NCBI GenBank assembly: GCA_003104905.1
Contig: PQAS01000059.1
Location: 1 to 34,141, forward strand
Source: Candidatus Methanoperedentaceae archaeon
GTDB lineage: Archaea > Halobacteriota > Methanosarcinia > Methanosarcinales > Methanoperedenaceae
Reading direction: 5' to 3'
Length of the DNA: 34,141 nucleotides
Below the pieces are notes generated by a model. That model saw nothing but the letters and a program-made list of their open reading frames with translations, had not been told where the DNA came from and made no database searches. Made by a program: the position numbers and the translations under genes. This document shows, one piece after another, positions 1 to 7,824 of the stretch (its first letter is position 1; every line of letters starts with the position of its first letter).

Positions 1-63
1 GTATTTATCTGCGAAATATGGGGAAAAGGATAATTTATGGAAATTATCAGTGCTGGCTGCCGC

Positions 64-1521
64 TCAAATCACTGTACTCTTCCTAAGCCAGTCGATATCG
101 CTCTGGTATAATTCCCTCAGGTCCTTAAGTCCCAGGCGCAGCATCGCAACGCGGCTTACGCCCAGCCCCCACGCAAGCACAGGTTGTTTTATGCCAAGCG
201 GAAGGGTGACTTCTTTCCTGAAAACACCGGCGCCGCCAAGTTCGACCCATTTTCCCCTGCTTTCGATATATACCTCAGGCTCAACGCTTGGTTCAGTGTA
301 AGGGAAATATCCAGGCCTGAAACGTACTTCATCAAAACCCATCCTGTGATAGAACTCTGTGAGGCAGCCAAGAAGGTTCTTGAAGCTCACATCCTTATCC
401 ATCACCACACCTTCCAGTTGTTCGAACTCAGGGGTATGGGTTGGGTCAATGGCTTCACGCCTGTATGCCCTGTCGATGCAGAAAGCTTTGACAGGCGTGT
501 CAGGATGATCTGCGAGGTATTTTATGGTGACTGCGGTCGTATGAGTACGAAGCACCTGTTTGCGGGCAACATCTTCACTCCATTTGCCTCCCCATCCATG
601 GGAAATGCCGCCGCCGTTTTCATGCATTTCCTTCACCGGTTTTATGTATTCTTCAGGCAGATCGCATTCAGTGGCAAGATGAAAAGTATCCTGCATCTCC
701 CTGGCTGGATGCTCCTGCGGCTGGAAAAGAGCGTCAAAATTCCAGAATGAGCTCTGGACGATGTCTCCTTTTATCTCGGTAAAGCCCATCTCAAGGAAAA
801 TTTGCCGCATCTCATTTATTAAGCGCCGGTAGGGATGGAGTTTTGCGCCGTATATCGGTTTTATCCTGGTATGGATATCATAAGGGCGCATGTGTGCGTT
901 TTTCCACGAACCGCTTGTGATAATAGTGGGTGTTAGCTGCGCTATTTCCTCCTCAATGTTCAAACCCCCTTCTGCAAGGGCTTTTCCGTCTTCTGTAATA
1001 ATAATGATCCGGCTCTTTTTTTCTGTTTTTTCGACCAGGTTCCTTTTGATCAGGTCCCTGACGGCTTCCCCGATATCTGAAAGCGGGCCTTTCTTGAGTT
1101 TTGAAAGTATAGTTTCATCTTCCCCGACTTCTGCTTTCTCAAGGGGAATGATCCTGTCGCCTTCTATTTTCACCCAGTTTTTCTTTCGAAGCCAGCCAAG
1201 GGCGATCCCCACCATTTGCGGCGGGAATTTCTTTTTCAGGTCTGAAAGCAAGAGGGGGGCTTTTATGGCATCTATGACCTGCCTCTCAGGAAGTGATATT
1301 TGCGAATACTGTTCTCCTTCTTTTGTAAGGTTGTATATGGTCGTGATAGTTTCTTTTACTTCACACAGTTTTTTTTCAGCCAGCATGAATGCAGATTGCA
1401 TTGTAGCTTCGATATTTAATTCCGAGGCTGCAGCAAGGTCTTCCGGTGAAAAATTCTCTTTTTTCGAAAGTGCCAGCAAAACCCGCTTTTCATTGTTTGT
1501 GAGATTGATGTCTTGTGTCAT
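64..1521 (-). CDS. pheS: Phenylalanine--tRNA ligase alpha subunit
   Basis: This 485-residue protein is the catalytic alpha subunit of the tetrameric cytoplasmic enzyme that charges tRNA-Phe. Residues 1 to about 190 look like the tandem winged-helix domains of archaeal and eukaryotic alpha subunits. The class II catalytic core follows, with a motif 1/2 region ([20 protein letters not shown]), a motif 2 strand-loop ([13 protein letters not shown], then FEQLEG) and a C-terminal motif 3 ([13 protein letters not shown]). The length and N-terminal extension fit the archaeal rather than the bacterial form. The ATG start lies just after a TATA-like element (GATTAAATAT read on the minus strand, near 1545-1555), which would give a very short leader. 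The beta subunit gene is not in the window; only 63 bases remain downstream and nothing is recognisable there. The identification is secure from the motifs. Confidence 0.97.
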   Translation of the reverse strand: MTQDINLTNNEKRVLLALSKKENFSPEDLAAASELNIEATMQSAFMLAEKKLCEVKETITTIYNLTKEGEQYSQISLPERQVIDAIKAPLLLSDLKKKFPPQMVGIALGWLRKKNWVKIEGDRIIPLEKAEVGEDETILSKLKKGPLSDIGEAVRDLIKRNLVEKTEKKSRIIIITEDGKALAEGGLNIEEEIAQLTPTIITSGSWKNAHMRPYDIHTRIKPIYGAKLHPYRRLINEMRQIFLEMGFTEIKGDIVQSSFWNFDALFQPQEHPAREMQDTFHLATECDLPEEYIKPVKEMHENGGGISHGWGGKWSEDVARKQVLRTHTTAVTIKYLADHPDTPVKAFCIDRAYRREAIDPTHTPEFEQLEGVVMDKDVSFKNLLGCLTEFYHRMGFDEVRFRPGYFPYTEPSVEPEVYIESRGKWVELGGAGVFRKEVTLPLGIKQPVLAWGLGVSRVAMLRLGLKDLRELYQSDIDWLRKSTVI

Positions 1522-1692
1522 AATATGGCATTAGAATGAACAGGAGGATATTTAATCATTTTTGAGACCTGCACAAAAGCGAATTATTAAATACAATACA
1601 AAGTCAATGTGGGATGAACTGGAAATAAAAGTAATTATGGATTCAGGAAAAATGGGGTTTGTTTTTGATCATAAGGTGCATATATGAAAAAC

Positions 1693-1719
1693 CACAGAGA
1701 GCACAGAGGACACAGAGAA
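1693..1719. repeat. Short 9-bp tandem repeat (CACAGAGnn x3)
   Basis: Three imperfect 9-base units lie head to tail (CACAGAGAG, CACAGAGGA, CACAGAGAA) in the spacer before the helicase gene. I recall similar CACAGAG-rich strings from intergenic DNA of other prokaryotic genomes; no function is known to me. The surrounding 1522-1754 spacer holds no other gene. Confidence 0.6.
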
Positions 1720-1754
1720 AAACAACAACTCTGGGCGTCCTGGTAGGATGAAAT

Positions 1755-4022
1755 ATGGGTTTAAAAAAAAAACCTGTTCATGATGCTGGGTTTATTCCAG
1801 CCAATAAAATTAATAAAACTACACGCCCTGAAAAAAGGATAAAAATTCAAGACCTTAACCTGCCAAATCCTGTAAAAAAATTTTACATGGATTCAGGAAT
1901 AACATACCTTTACCCCCCGCAATCGGATGCCATTGATGCAGGGCTTCTTGAGGGCAAGAATATCGTTGCTGCCATACCCACGGCATCAGGTAAAACCCTC
2001 CTTGCAGAATTTGTTATGCTGCAATCCGTCCTGGACGAAACTAAAAAAGGAAAAGCCCTCTATATCGTACCCCTGCGCGCTCTTGCCACTGAAAAATATG
2101 ACCGTTTCCTGGGTTTTGAGGCAATTAAGAAAAGAGACGGGCGAGCAGTATCAACAGGGATCGCAACAGGTGATTTCGATTCCCGCGATGAGTGGCTGGG
2201 AAATTTTGATATCATCGTCGCTACCTCCGAAAAAGTAGATTCCCTCCTTCGGAACAGTTCCCATTGGATGCATGAGATAACGGTAGTGATAGCAGATGAG
2301 GTTCATCTCATCGATTCGCCTGATCGCGGACCAACGCTTGAAATAGTGCTGGCAAAATTAATGAAACAAAAACCGCAAATAATAGCGCTTTCGGCGACTA
2401 TAGGCAATGCATGGGAAGTGGCAAAATGGCTGACAGCAGAACTTGTTTTGAGCGAATGGCGTCCCATCGGATTAAAAGAAGGAGTCTTTTTCGGGAGCGC
2501 CATCAATTTTGGCGACAGGAGCCAGCGCCATGTCAGGGAATTCCACAAAGACAGCGCCATATCGCTTGTAGCCGATACTATCAAAGAGGGTGGTCAGTGC
2601 CTTGTTTTTGAAAGCAGCCGGAAGAACTCTGAAGGTATGGCGGGGCGTCTTGGCGTGTCAATATCAAACCTTCTGGACCATGATGCAAAGGAAAAATTGC
2701 ATGTTCTTGCAGCCCAGGTCAGGGAAACAAGTGAAGTGGATACAGCAAAAAAACTTGCTATGTGTGTCGAAAATGGAAGCGCTTTTCATCATGCAGGTCT
2801 TATTTCCGAGCAGCGCAAGCTCATAGAAGGGGGATTCCGTAACGGAATTATCAAAGTAATATCATCGACCCCTACGCTTGCGGCAGGTCTTAACCTCCCG
2901 GCGCGGCGGGTCATAATAAAAGGATATAGGCGTTATGATGTGAATTTTGGCCAGGTGCCTATACCTGTTCTCGAATACAAGCAGATGGCAGGAAGAGCAG
3001 GAAGGCCCGGTCTTGACCCATATGGGGAATCAGTCCTTGTCGCAAAAACATATGATGAACTGGATGAACTCATGAAGCAATATGTACTTGCCGGTGCTGA
3101 AAATATCTGGTCGAAACTCGGCTCGGAAAATGCATTGCGCACACACATCCTTTCCATAATCGTCACGGGATTTGCAAGAAATATGAATGAATTGATGGAA
3201 TTTATACGTGCCACTTTTTATTCAACACAGCAGGAACCATGGAGTCTCAAGATCGTGATAAATAATATCATAAGTTTCCTTGTTGAAAAGGAGATGATTA
3301 TCCAAAAAGAAGGACTTTTTGCCACCCGGCTGGGTGAAATGGTCTCTCGCCTGTATATTGACCCGCTTTCCGCATCATTGCTCGTTGAAGGGATGAAGAA
3401 GATCGATGAGAAAGAAATAGATTATAATGAACTCACCCTTCTTCATCTGCTGGCAACCACACCTGATATGCGCCAGCTGTATCTGCGCTCAAATGATTAC
3501 AATTGGCTGGGTGACTTTATCATGGACCACCATACTGAATTCCTGCATATACCGCCCCAATTCAAAGTTGATTACGAATGGTTCCTTTCACAGGTAAAGA
3601 CCGCATGTGTTATGCTTGACTGGATAAATGAGAAAAAAGAAGAAGATATGGTGAAAAAATTCGGTATAGGGGAAGGAGATATCAGGGCGCTTTCCGAAAC
3701 TACGCTATGGCTTGTCCATTCAATGGCGCAACTGGGAGAATTTCAAAAACGACGCAGTGCAGGTAAAGCAAGAGAACTTGAGAAACGTGTTGAGTACGGG
3801 GCAAGTCCCGAACTTCTTGACCTCATACAAATACGAGGCATTGGAAGGGTACGCGCACGCAAGTTGTTTGATTCCGGGATAAAAGATATGGAGGCATTGC
3901 GTATTTCAGAGCCGGCCAAAGTTGCAAAGATAATTGGTACGAAAGTTGCTATAAGAGTCTTAAAGCAGATCGGAACAACTCCACCGGAAGAGGAACAGCG
4001 CAAACTGCAGGATTTCGGGTAA
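1755..4022 (+). CDS. hel308: ATP-dependent DNA helicase Hel308
   Basis: This 755-residue Ski2-like superfamily 2 helicase acts at stalled replication forks in archaea, unwinding lagging-strand duplex 3' to 5'. Visible motifs in order are the Q-motif region around YPPQSDAI, Walker A PTASGKT near residue 77, motif II DEVH, motif III SATIGN and motif VI QMAGRAGRPG. A C-terminal helix-hairpin-helix follows (IQIRGIGRVRARKLFDSGI). The family normally begins close to the segment IKIQDLNLP, so this copy has about 28 extra basic N-terminal residues if the ATG at 1755 is used; an AGGATG sequence just upstream could serve as ribosome binding site. The gene is transcribed away from pheS. Confidence 0.95.
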   Translation: MGLKKKPVHDAGFIPANKINKTTRPEKRIKIQDLNLPNPVKKFYMDSGITYLYPPQSDAIDAGLLEGKNIVAAIPTASGKTLLAEFVMLQSVLDETKKGKALYIVPLRALATEKYDRFLGFEAIKKRDGRAVSTGIATGDFDSRDEWLGNFDIIVATSEKVDSLLRNSSHWMHEITVVIADEVHLIDSPDRGPTLEIVLAKLMKQKPQIIALSATIGNAWEVAKWLTAELVLSEWRPIGLKEGVFFGSAINFGDRSQRHVREFHKDSAISLVADTIKEGGQCLVFESSRKNSEGMAGRLGVSISNLLDHDAKEKLHVLAAQVRETSEVDTAKKLAMCVENGSAFHHAGLISEQRKLIEGGFRNGIIKVISSTPTLAAGLNLPARRVIIKGYRRYDVNFGQVPIPVLEYKQMAGRAGRPGLDPYGESVLVAKTYDELDELMKQYVLAGAENIWSKLGSENALRTHILSIIVTGFARNMNELMEFIRATFYSTQQEPWSLKIVINNIISFLVEKEMIIQKEGLFATRLGEMVSRLYIDPLSASLLVEGMKKIDEKEIDYNELTLLHLLATTPDMRQLYLRSNDYNWLGDFIMDHHTEFLHIPPQFKVDYEWFLSQVKTACVMLDWINEKKEEDMVKKFGIGEGDIRALSETTLWLVHSMAQLGEFQKRRSAGKARELEKRVEYGASPELLDLIQIRGIGRVRARKLFDSGIKDMEALRISEPAKVAKIIGTKVAIRVLKQIGTTPPEEEQRKLQDFG

Positions 4023-4023
4023 A

Positions 4024-4031
4024 TTTAAATA
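4024..4031 (+). promoter_or_regulatory. TATA box for the cis-prenyltransferase gene
   Basis: TTTAAATA begins two bases after the helicase stop codon and 40 bases before the TTG start of the next gene. This is the spacing expected for an archaeal promoter with a leader of roughly ten bases. It suggests independent transcription rather than read-through from hel308. Confidence 0.55.
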
Positions 4032-4063
4032 CTTCTCATACTGTAAGTGACACCAGTGATAGA

Positions 4064-5008
4064 TTGAGCTTATCGGGATTATTATATAGTAGTTATGAGG
4101 CATTGCTTGCCAATGAAATAAAGGACAAACCAGTCCCGGCGCACGTTGCAATTATAATGGATGGGAATCGGCGGTTTGCAAGAAGGCACGGCCTGGCGCA
4201 ATATTATGGCCATTTTAAAGGAGCCGACACGACAGAAAAGGTACTTGACTGGAGTTTTGACCTTGGGATCAAGCAGTTAACAGTTTACGCCTTTTCAACA
4301 GAGAATTTTGAGAGGAATGATGCCGAGAAGGACAGGCTTTTTGAACTTATCGGGATCAAGTTTGATAAAATATGCGCGGATGAACGCACTCACCAACGCC
4401 GTATGAGGGTAAGGGTGCTCGGGAATATAGAGATGCTCCCGCCTGCGCTTAAATCATCAGCAAAACATGCCGAGGATCTCACAAGGAATTATGACGGCGT
4501 ATATCTGAATGTGGCCCTTGCTTATGGAGGGAGGCAGGAACTTGTGGACGCTGCACAAAAGATGGCCTGGAAAGTGAAAAATGACGAATTGTCACTTAAT
4601 GAAATTAACGAACGGACAATATCCAATAATTTATATCCTTCAAGCGGTTCAGTTCCATATGTGGATCTAATAATACGGACGGGGGGGGATGAAAGGATAT
4701 CCAATTTCCTTCCCTGGCAGGCAAATGGTAATGAGTGCGCTGCGTATTTTTGTGCACCTTTCTGGCCAGAGTTTCGAAGAATTGATCTTCTTCGTGCGAT
4801 TCGCACTTTCCAGACACGAGAACATGAGAGACAAAAGAACACAATTTTGCGTGTCGTGAAACTTTTAAGCTATTACGGCAAGGTGGAAGTGGAAGATGTG
4901 ATTCGAATATCAAGGAGGTCCATAACAATCCCGAAAGAAGAAGTTGTAAAGATTCTCCATGAACTTGCATATCGCAACGTGGTATTGAATAATATGATAA
5001 AATGGTGA
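4064..5008 (+). CDS. uppS: Cis-prenyltransferase, catalytic subunit (undecaprenyl/polyprenyl diphosphate synthase)
   Basis: This 314-residue protein elongates an allylic diphosphate with isopentenyl diphosphate to make the polyprenyl carrier for glycans. The pyrophosphate-binding motif IIMDGNRRFARR is intact near residue 30, and the IPP-binding segment IIRTGGDERISNF and the following PWQ are present near residue 210. The normal C-terminal RxG block of homodimeric enzymes (RERRFG in E. coli) is not there: at that place the protein reads QTREHERQKN and continues into a tail of about 60 residues. This is the pattern of the catalytic half of a heteromeric enzyme. The start is TTG; no in-frame ATG exists before the DGNRR motif. 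The next gene, convergent, encodes an apparent partner subunit. Confidence 0.92.
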   Translation: MSLSGLLYSSYEALLANEIKDKPVPAHVAIIMDGNRRFARRHGLAQYYGHFKGADTTEKVLDWSFDLGIKQLTVYAFSTENFERNDAEKDRLFELIGIKFDKICADERTHQRRMRVRVLGNIEMLPPALKSSAKHAEDLTRNYDGVYLNVALAYGGRQELVDAAQKMAWKVKNDELSLNEINERTISNNLYPSSGSVPYVDLIIRTGGDERISNFLPWQANGNECAAYFCAPFWPEFRRIDLLRAIRTFQTREHERQKNTILRVVKLLSYYGKVEVEDVIRISRRSITIPKEEVVKILHELAYRNVVLNNMIKW

Positions 5009-5050
5009 ACTCACGCTAAAACTGAGACTCTCCCCAACTCCCTGTTATTC

Positions 5051-5704
5051 CTATTTTCCGAATCTTCTTTGTCGTCTCTGAAAATCTCTTAATACCCTTA
5101 AGAAATCAACTTTCCTGAAATCCAGCCAGTTCACATCCGTAAAATAGAGCTCGGAATAAACCGACTGCCATATAAGAAAATCCGTTAATCGTTTTCCTCC
5201 TGCCCGGATTACGATATCAGGTTCTGATTTGAATAATAAATGGGATTCGATCACATCTTCATTTATCTCATCGGGTGATATGGTTCCCTCTTTTACTCGG
5301 GACATGATTTCCTTCAATGCCCTTGTCAACTCATATTTTCCACTATAACCAAGTGAGATATCAAGAACCATATCATCCGTATTGTGTTTTCTGATTTCTT
5401 TGTCCCCTCTTTTAATAATATTAATATTCGATGTGATGTCCTTGAGCGCAGGCGGTATCTGGGCGGATAATTTACTGCAGATCCTGTTGCTAATGAGCGT
5501 ATCCACATCTATTATACTAATATAAATGGTTACGGTATTAATCCCCATATCTTTGCACCAGGAAGCAAAGGAATGTAGCTTAAGATAATTCGTGTCGGAA
5601 AATAGATCACTTTCGGAAAGTGCAAGGACGATATGATATGGCACATTCATTTTCCTTAACTTTTTCTTAAGGTTCCATTCGTATATACTTGAGATAAATC
5701 CCAT
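5051..5704 (-). CDS. NgBR/Nus1-like non-catalytic cis-prenyltransferase subunit
   Basis: This 217-residue protein belongs to the UppS fold family: IVIRAGGKRLTDFLIWQ, SELYFTDVNW and RDFQRRQRRFGK align with the C-terminal half of bacterial UppS. The N-terminal catalytic DGNRR motif is absent (ALSESDLFSD is found in its place), and RTGGExRISNF has degraded to RAGGKRLTDF. It does keep a C-terminal RxG (RRFGK), the residue set that NgBR/Nus1 subunits supply to the active site of their catalytic partner. Heteromeric enzymes of this kind are known from eukaryotes and reported for Methanosarcina. I infer it forms a complex with the protein encoded at 4064-5008. A GAGGAC ribosome binding site precedes the ATG. 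Unlike operon pairs, the two genes are convergent, 42 bases apart. Confidence 0.8.
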   Translation of the reverse strand: MGFISSIYEWNLKKKLRKMNVPYHIVLALSESDLFSDTNYLKLHSFASWCKDMGINTVTIYISIIDVDTLISNRICSKLSAQIPPALKDITSNINIIKRGDKEIRKHNTDDMVLDISLGYSGKYELTRALKEIMSRVKEGTISPDEINEDVIESHLLFKSEPDIVIRAGGKRLTDFLIWQSVYSELYFTDVNWLDFRKVDFLRVLRDFQRRQRRFGK

Positions 5705-5765
5705 TGTCCTCTAAATGGAGGATAAGGATAAAGTATTTGCCTGTAAATACCATCTCAGAGAATAA

Positions 5766-7142
5766 ATGTGGCCGATAAAGGAATATGAGAAACAGTGCAT
5801 TTATATTCTTCTTGGGTTGCTTGTCCTATTTTTTCCTTTTTTCAATTCAAACCATTTTATTCTGGCTTCTATATTTCTTATGACTTCGATTCTGCTTTAT
5901 GAGGTTTCCCCGGATTCATCGTTTTTCCGCTTCTTTGCAAGGGAATCGGATACGAGAGCGGGAAAGCTAATTGGAATAATTCAGCTGTTCACGACTACGG
6001 CAATTCTTCTTATGATCAGCCTTATAGTGGGAGTAGATATTGCGGGAGTGTATAAATTCCCAATATTCATTATAGGGGCTGCTTTTGCCATTACAACATT
6101 TGGTGACGGCATCGCGGATATCATACATATTATTGAAAAAGAAAAAAAACAAAACCCAGGTGATAAGAAAAGTAAAGTTTATTCCGCAAAATCAAGTATT
6201 GTTTTTCTGATTGCAGGGAGTGTTTTTGCTTTTATTTCAGGGGCATGGATTGCAGGCTTTACCCTGTATGTTCCTGTGGGAATGTTAATATTCCTTTCAG
6301 TTATTGGAGCCCTTACCGGGGCTCTTCTTGAATCCATGACAAAAGATGAAGATAATATAGTGATTCCTTTTGGCTCGGCAATGGTTATGTGGCTTTTCTA
6401 TATGTTCGGATACAATGTGGATACTTCATATCTTATGAAGGTGCTATTATTTTCTTTCGTGCTGGGTTATCTTTCATATAGGGCGCGCGTTGCAGATATA
6501 TCCGCCATGCTTTCTGCAACATTGCTTGGAGTAGTTATAATAATATCAAGCGATATCAACTGGTTCTTTATCCTGCTTGCTTTTTTCTTGCTTGGCAGTA
6601 TGTTTACCCGCTACAAATACAATTATAAATTAGCCCGGGGGATAGCCCAGGGAAAAGGAGGTGCTCGCGGATATAAAAATGTTTTCAGCAACTCCCTCGC
6701 TGCACTCACACTGGCTATTGCATATGGGATATTTCCATCCCACGGGCAGATCCTGATGGCAGCATATCTGGGTTCAGTGGCAACAGCTTGCGGTGATACT
6801 CTGGCAAGTGAGATCGGCGAGACATATAAGGGTGAACCAAGAATGATAACGACCTTCAAAAAAGCAAGAGCAGGTACGGATGGCGCAGTCTCGATCCTGG
6901 GTGAAGGTGCGTCATTTTTCGGCGCATCGGTTATAGCAATTCTTGCCTTTATATTGATCCCGACAGATATTTCCCTTGTATTTGCAGTGATAGCAGGAGG
7001 TTTTATCGGTACGAACATAGATAGTGTGCTTGGTGCTACACTTCAACAGAAAGGTTATCTCACGAATAATGGGGTAAATCTTCTTGCAACTGTTTCAGGA
7101 GCTGTCGTATCCGGTTTACTTTATCATGGGCTCGTAGTATAG
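5766..7142 (+). CDS. Fused dolichol/phytol kinase-like and DUF92 membrane protein
   Basis: This 458-residue, strongly hydrophobic protein has about twelve membrane segments in two parts. The N-terminal half carries a loop FGDGIADI followed by a Lys-rich stretch and KSS, resembling the CTP-dependent dolichol/phytol kinase (SEC59/VTE5) and CDP-diglyceride synthase superfamily. The C-terminal half (about 280-458) is a DUF92 domain with GKGGARGYKNVFSNS, CGDTLASEIG, KKARAGTDGAVS and GGFIGTNIDSVLGA; the plant DUF92 protein VTE6 phosphorylates phytyl phosphate. A two-step prenol kinase (alcohol to monophosphate to diphosphate) is therefore an attractive reading, supported by its position beside two cis-prenyltransferase genes, but the substrate is not shown. 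The last 15 bases, including the stop codon, lie inside the following tRNA gene. Confidence 0.82.
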   Translation: MWPIKEYEKQCIYILLGLLVLFFPFFNSNHFILASIFLMTSILLYEVSPDSSFFRFFARESDTRAGKLIGIIQLFTTTAILLMISLIVGVDIAGVYKFPIFIIGAAFAITTFGDGIADIIHIIEKEKKQNPGDKKSKVYSAKSSIVFLIAGSVFAFISGAWIAGFTLYVPVGMLIFLSVIGALTGALLESMTKDEDNIVIPFGSAMVMWLFYMFGYNVDTSYLMKVLLFSFVLGYLSYRARVADISAMLSATLLGVVIIISSDINWFFILLAFFLLGSMFTRYKYNYKLARGIAQGKGGARGYKNVFSNSLAALTLAIAYGIFPSHGQILMAAYLGSVATACGDTLASEIGETYKGEPRMITTFKKARAGTDGAVSILGEGASFFGASVIAILAFILIPTDISLVFAVIAGGFIGTNIDSVLGATLQQKGYLTNNGVNLLATVSGAVVSGLLYHGLVV

Positions 7143-7201
7143 TCCGGATAGTACTTGGGCCTCCGGAGCCTAGGACCCGGGTTCAAATCCCGGCGAGCCC
7201 G
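7128..7201 (+). tRNA. tRNA-Arg (anticodon CCG)
   Basis: A 74-base cloverleaf can be drawn by hand. The acceptor stem is GGGCTCG/CGAGCCC with discriminator G. The D arm GTAT/GTAC has GG in the loop. The anticodon stem TGGGC/GCCTA holds the loop CTCCGGA, giving anticodon CCG at 7163-7165. The T arm CCGGG/CCCGG holds the loop TTCAAAT. There is no encoded CCA, as usual in archaea. The first 15 bases overlap the end of the upstream coding sequence. Confidence 0.95.
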
Positions 7202-7253
7202 TAATTAAGAAAGAACATGATGAGCATGAGTATTATTATTTATTCATTTAGAT

Positions 7254-7264
7254 ATATTTAAATA
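7254..7264 (+). promoter_or_regulatory. TATA box before a 54-residue small gene
   Basis: ATATTTAAATA lies 39 to 49 bases before the ATG at 7303. Together with a GAGG ribosome binding site at 7290-7293 it supports expression of the small ORF. Confidence 0.5.
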
Positions 7265-7302
7265 GCTAGACAGCTAACTATGTATTAGTGAGGAAGGGTT
7301 AA

Positions 7303-7467
7303 ATGACAAAAAATACTACAGCTGGAGTGATAGTTGAATGGAACACCGGGAAAGCAACTGGATTTGCATCAAAACAGGAAGCAGAACGGTTTGTCAAACG
7401 TATATGCAGAAAAACCGCGCCAAATTTTGATTATAACATATATAGTATAAATAGGATAAGCGGATAA
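7303..7467 (+). CDS. Small hypothetical protein (54 aa)
   Basis: The protein begins MTKNTTAGVIVEWNTGKATG and ends YSINRISG. It is basic, with a beta-like N-terminal half and an amphipathic helix around KQEAERFVKRI. I do not recognise the family. It is credited as real because a strong TATA element (7254-7264), a GAGG ribosome binding site nine bases upstream and an ATG are correctly spaced, and because the composition is protein-like rather than random. It stands alone between the tRNA and a small gene on the other strand. Confidence 0.55.
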   Translation: MTKNTTAGVIVEWNTGKATGFASKQEAERFVKRICRKTAPNFDYNIYSINRISG

Positions 7468-7539
7468 AATTAAAATAATTACATGAGCATGTGGTAATTT
7501 CGATAGAATTCTTTCTTTTCTAATCAAAAATAGGATCAA

Positions 7540-7689
7540 TCAAAGCAGCAAATCCTCAGATAAATTAAGGAAATACTGTTTGAGAGATACAGGGCTGCCA
7601 TCAGGAGATTTTGCGGGATCTCTTGAAGTAGAACCTGTTTTCCGTTTCTTATTTGTTTTATTACACCTACCAAAAGTTGAATCTTCCAT
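7540..7689 (-). CDS. Possible small hypothetical protein (49 aa)
   Basis: The frame encodes a Lys/Ser-rich N-terminal half (CNKTNKKRKTGSTSRDPAKS) and a short hydrophobic C-terminal helix ending LSEDLLL. A GAGG sequence sits about eight bases before the ATG at 7689. An in-frame ATG at 7716 would give 58 residues. A TATA-like TATATAAATA is readable on this strand near 7776-7790, downstream of the UbiB gene stop. No family is recognised, and this is a weak call based on signals only. Confidence 0.35.
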   Translation of the reverse strand: MEDSTFGRCNKTNKKRKTGSTSRDPAKSPDGSPVSLKQYFLNLSEDLLL

Positions 7690-7824
7690 ATATGATCCTC
7701 GCACTATATTTGTCATTGCAATATTAATCGATATCTATTATTAAAAAATGAAGATAATTACTGTGATGATAATCATGTATTTATATACTATATCGATTTC
7801 ATATCGTTTTTCATTCCTCCATCA

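Noticed and set aside
890-1534. Long plus-strand frame opposite pheS
   Set aside because: It is the antisense shadow of pheS with Ser/Phe-rich low-quality translation and no ribosome binding site.
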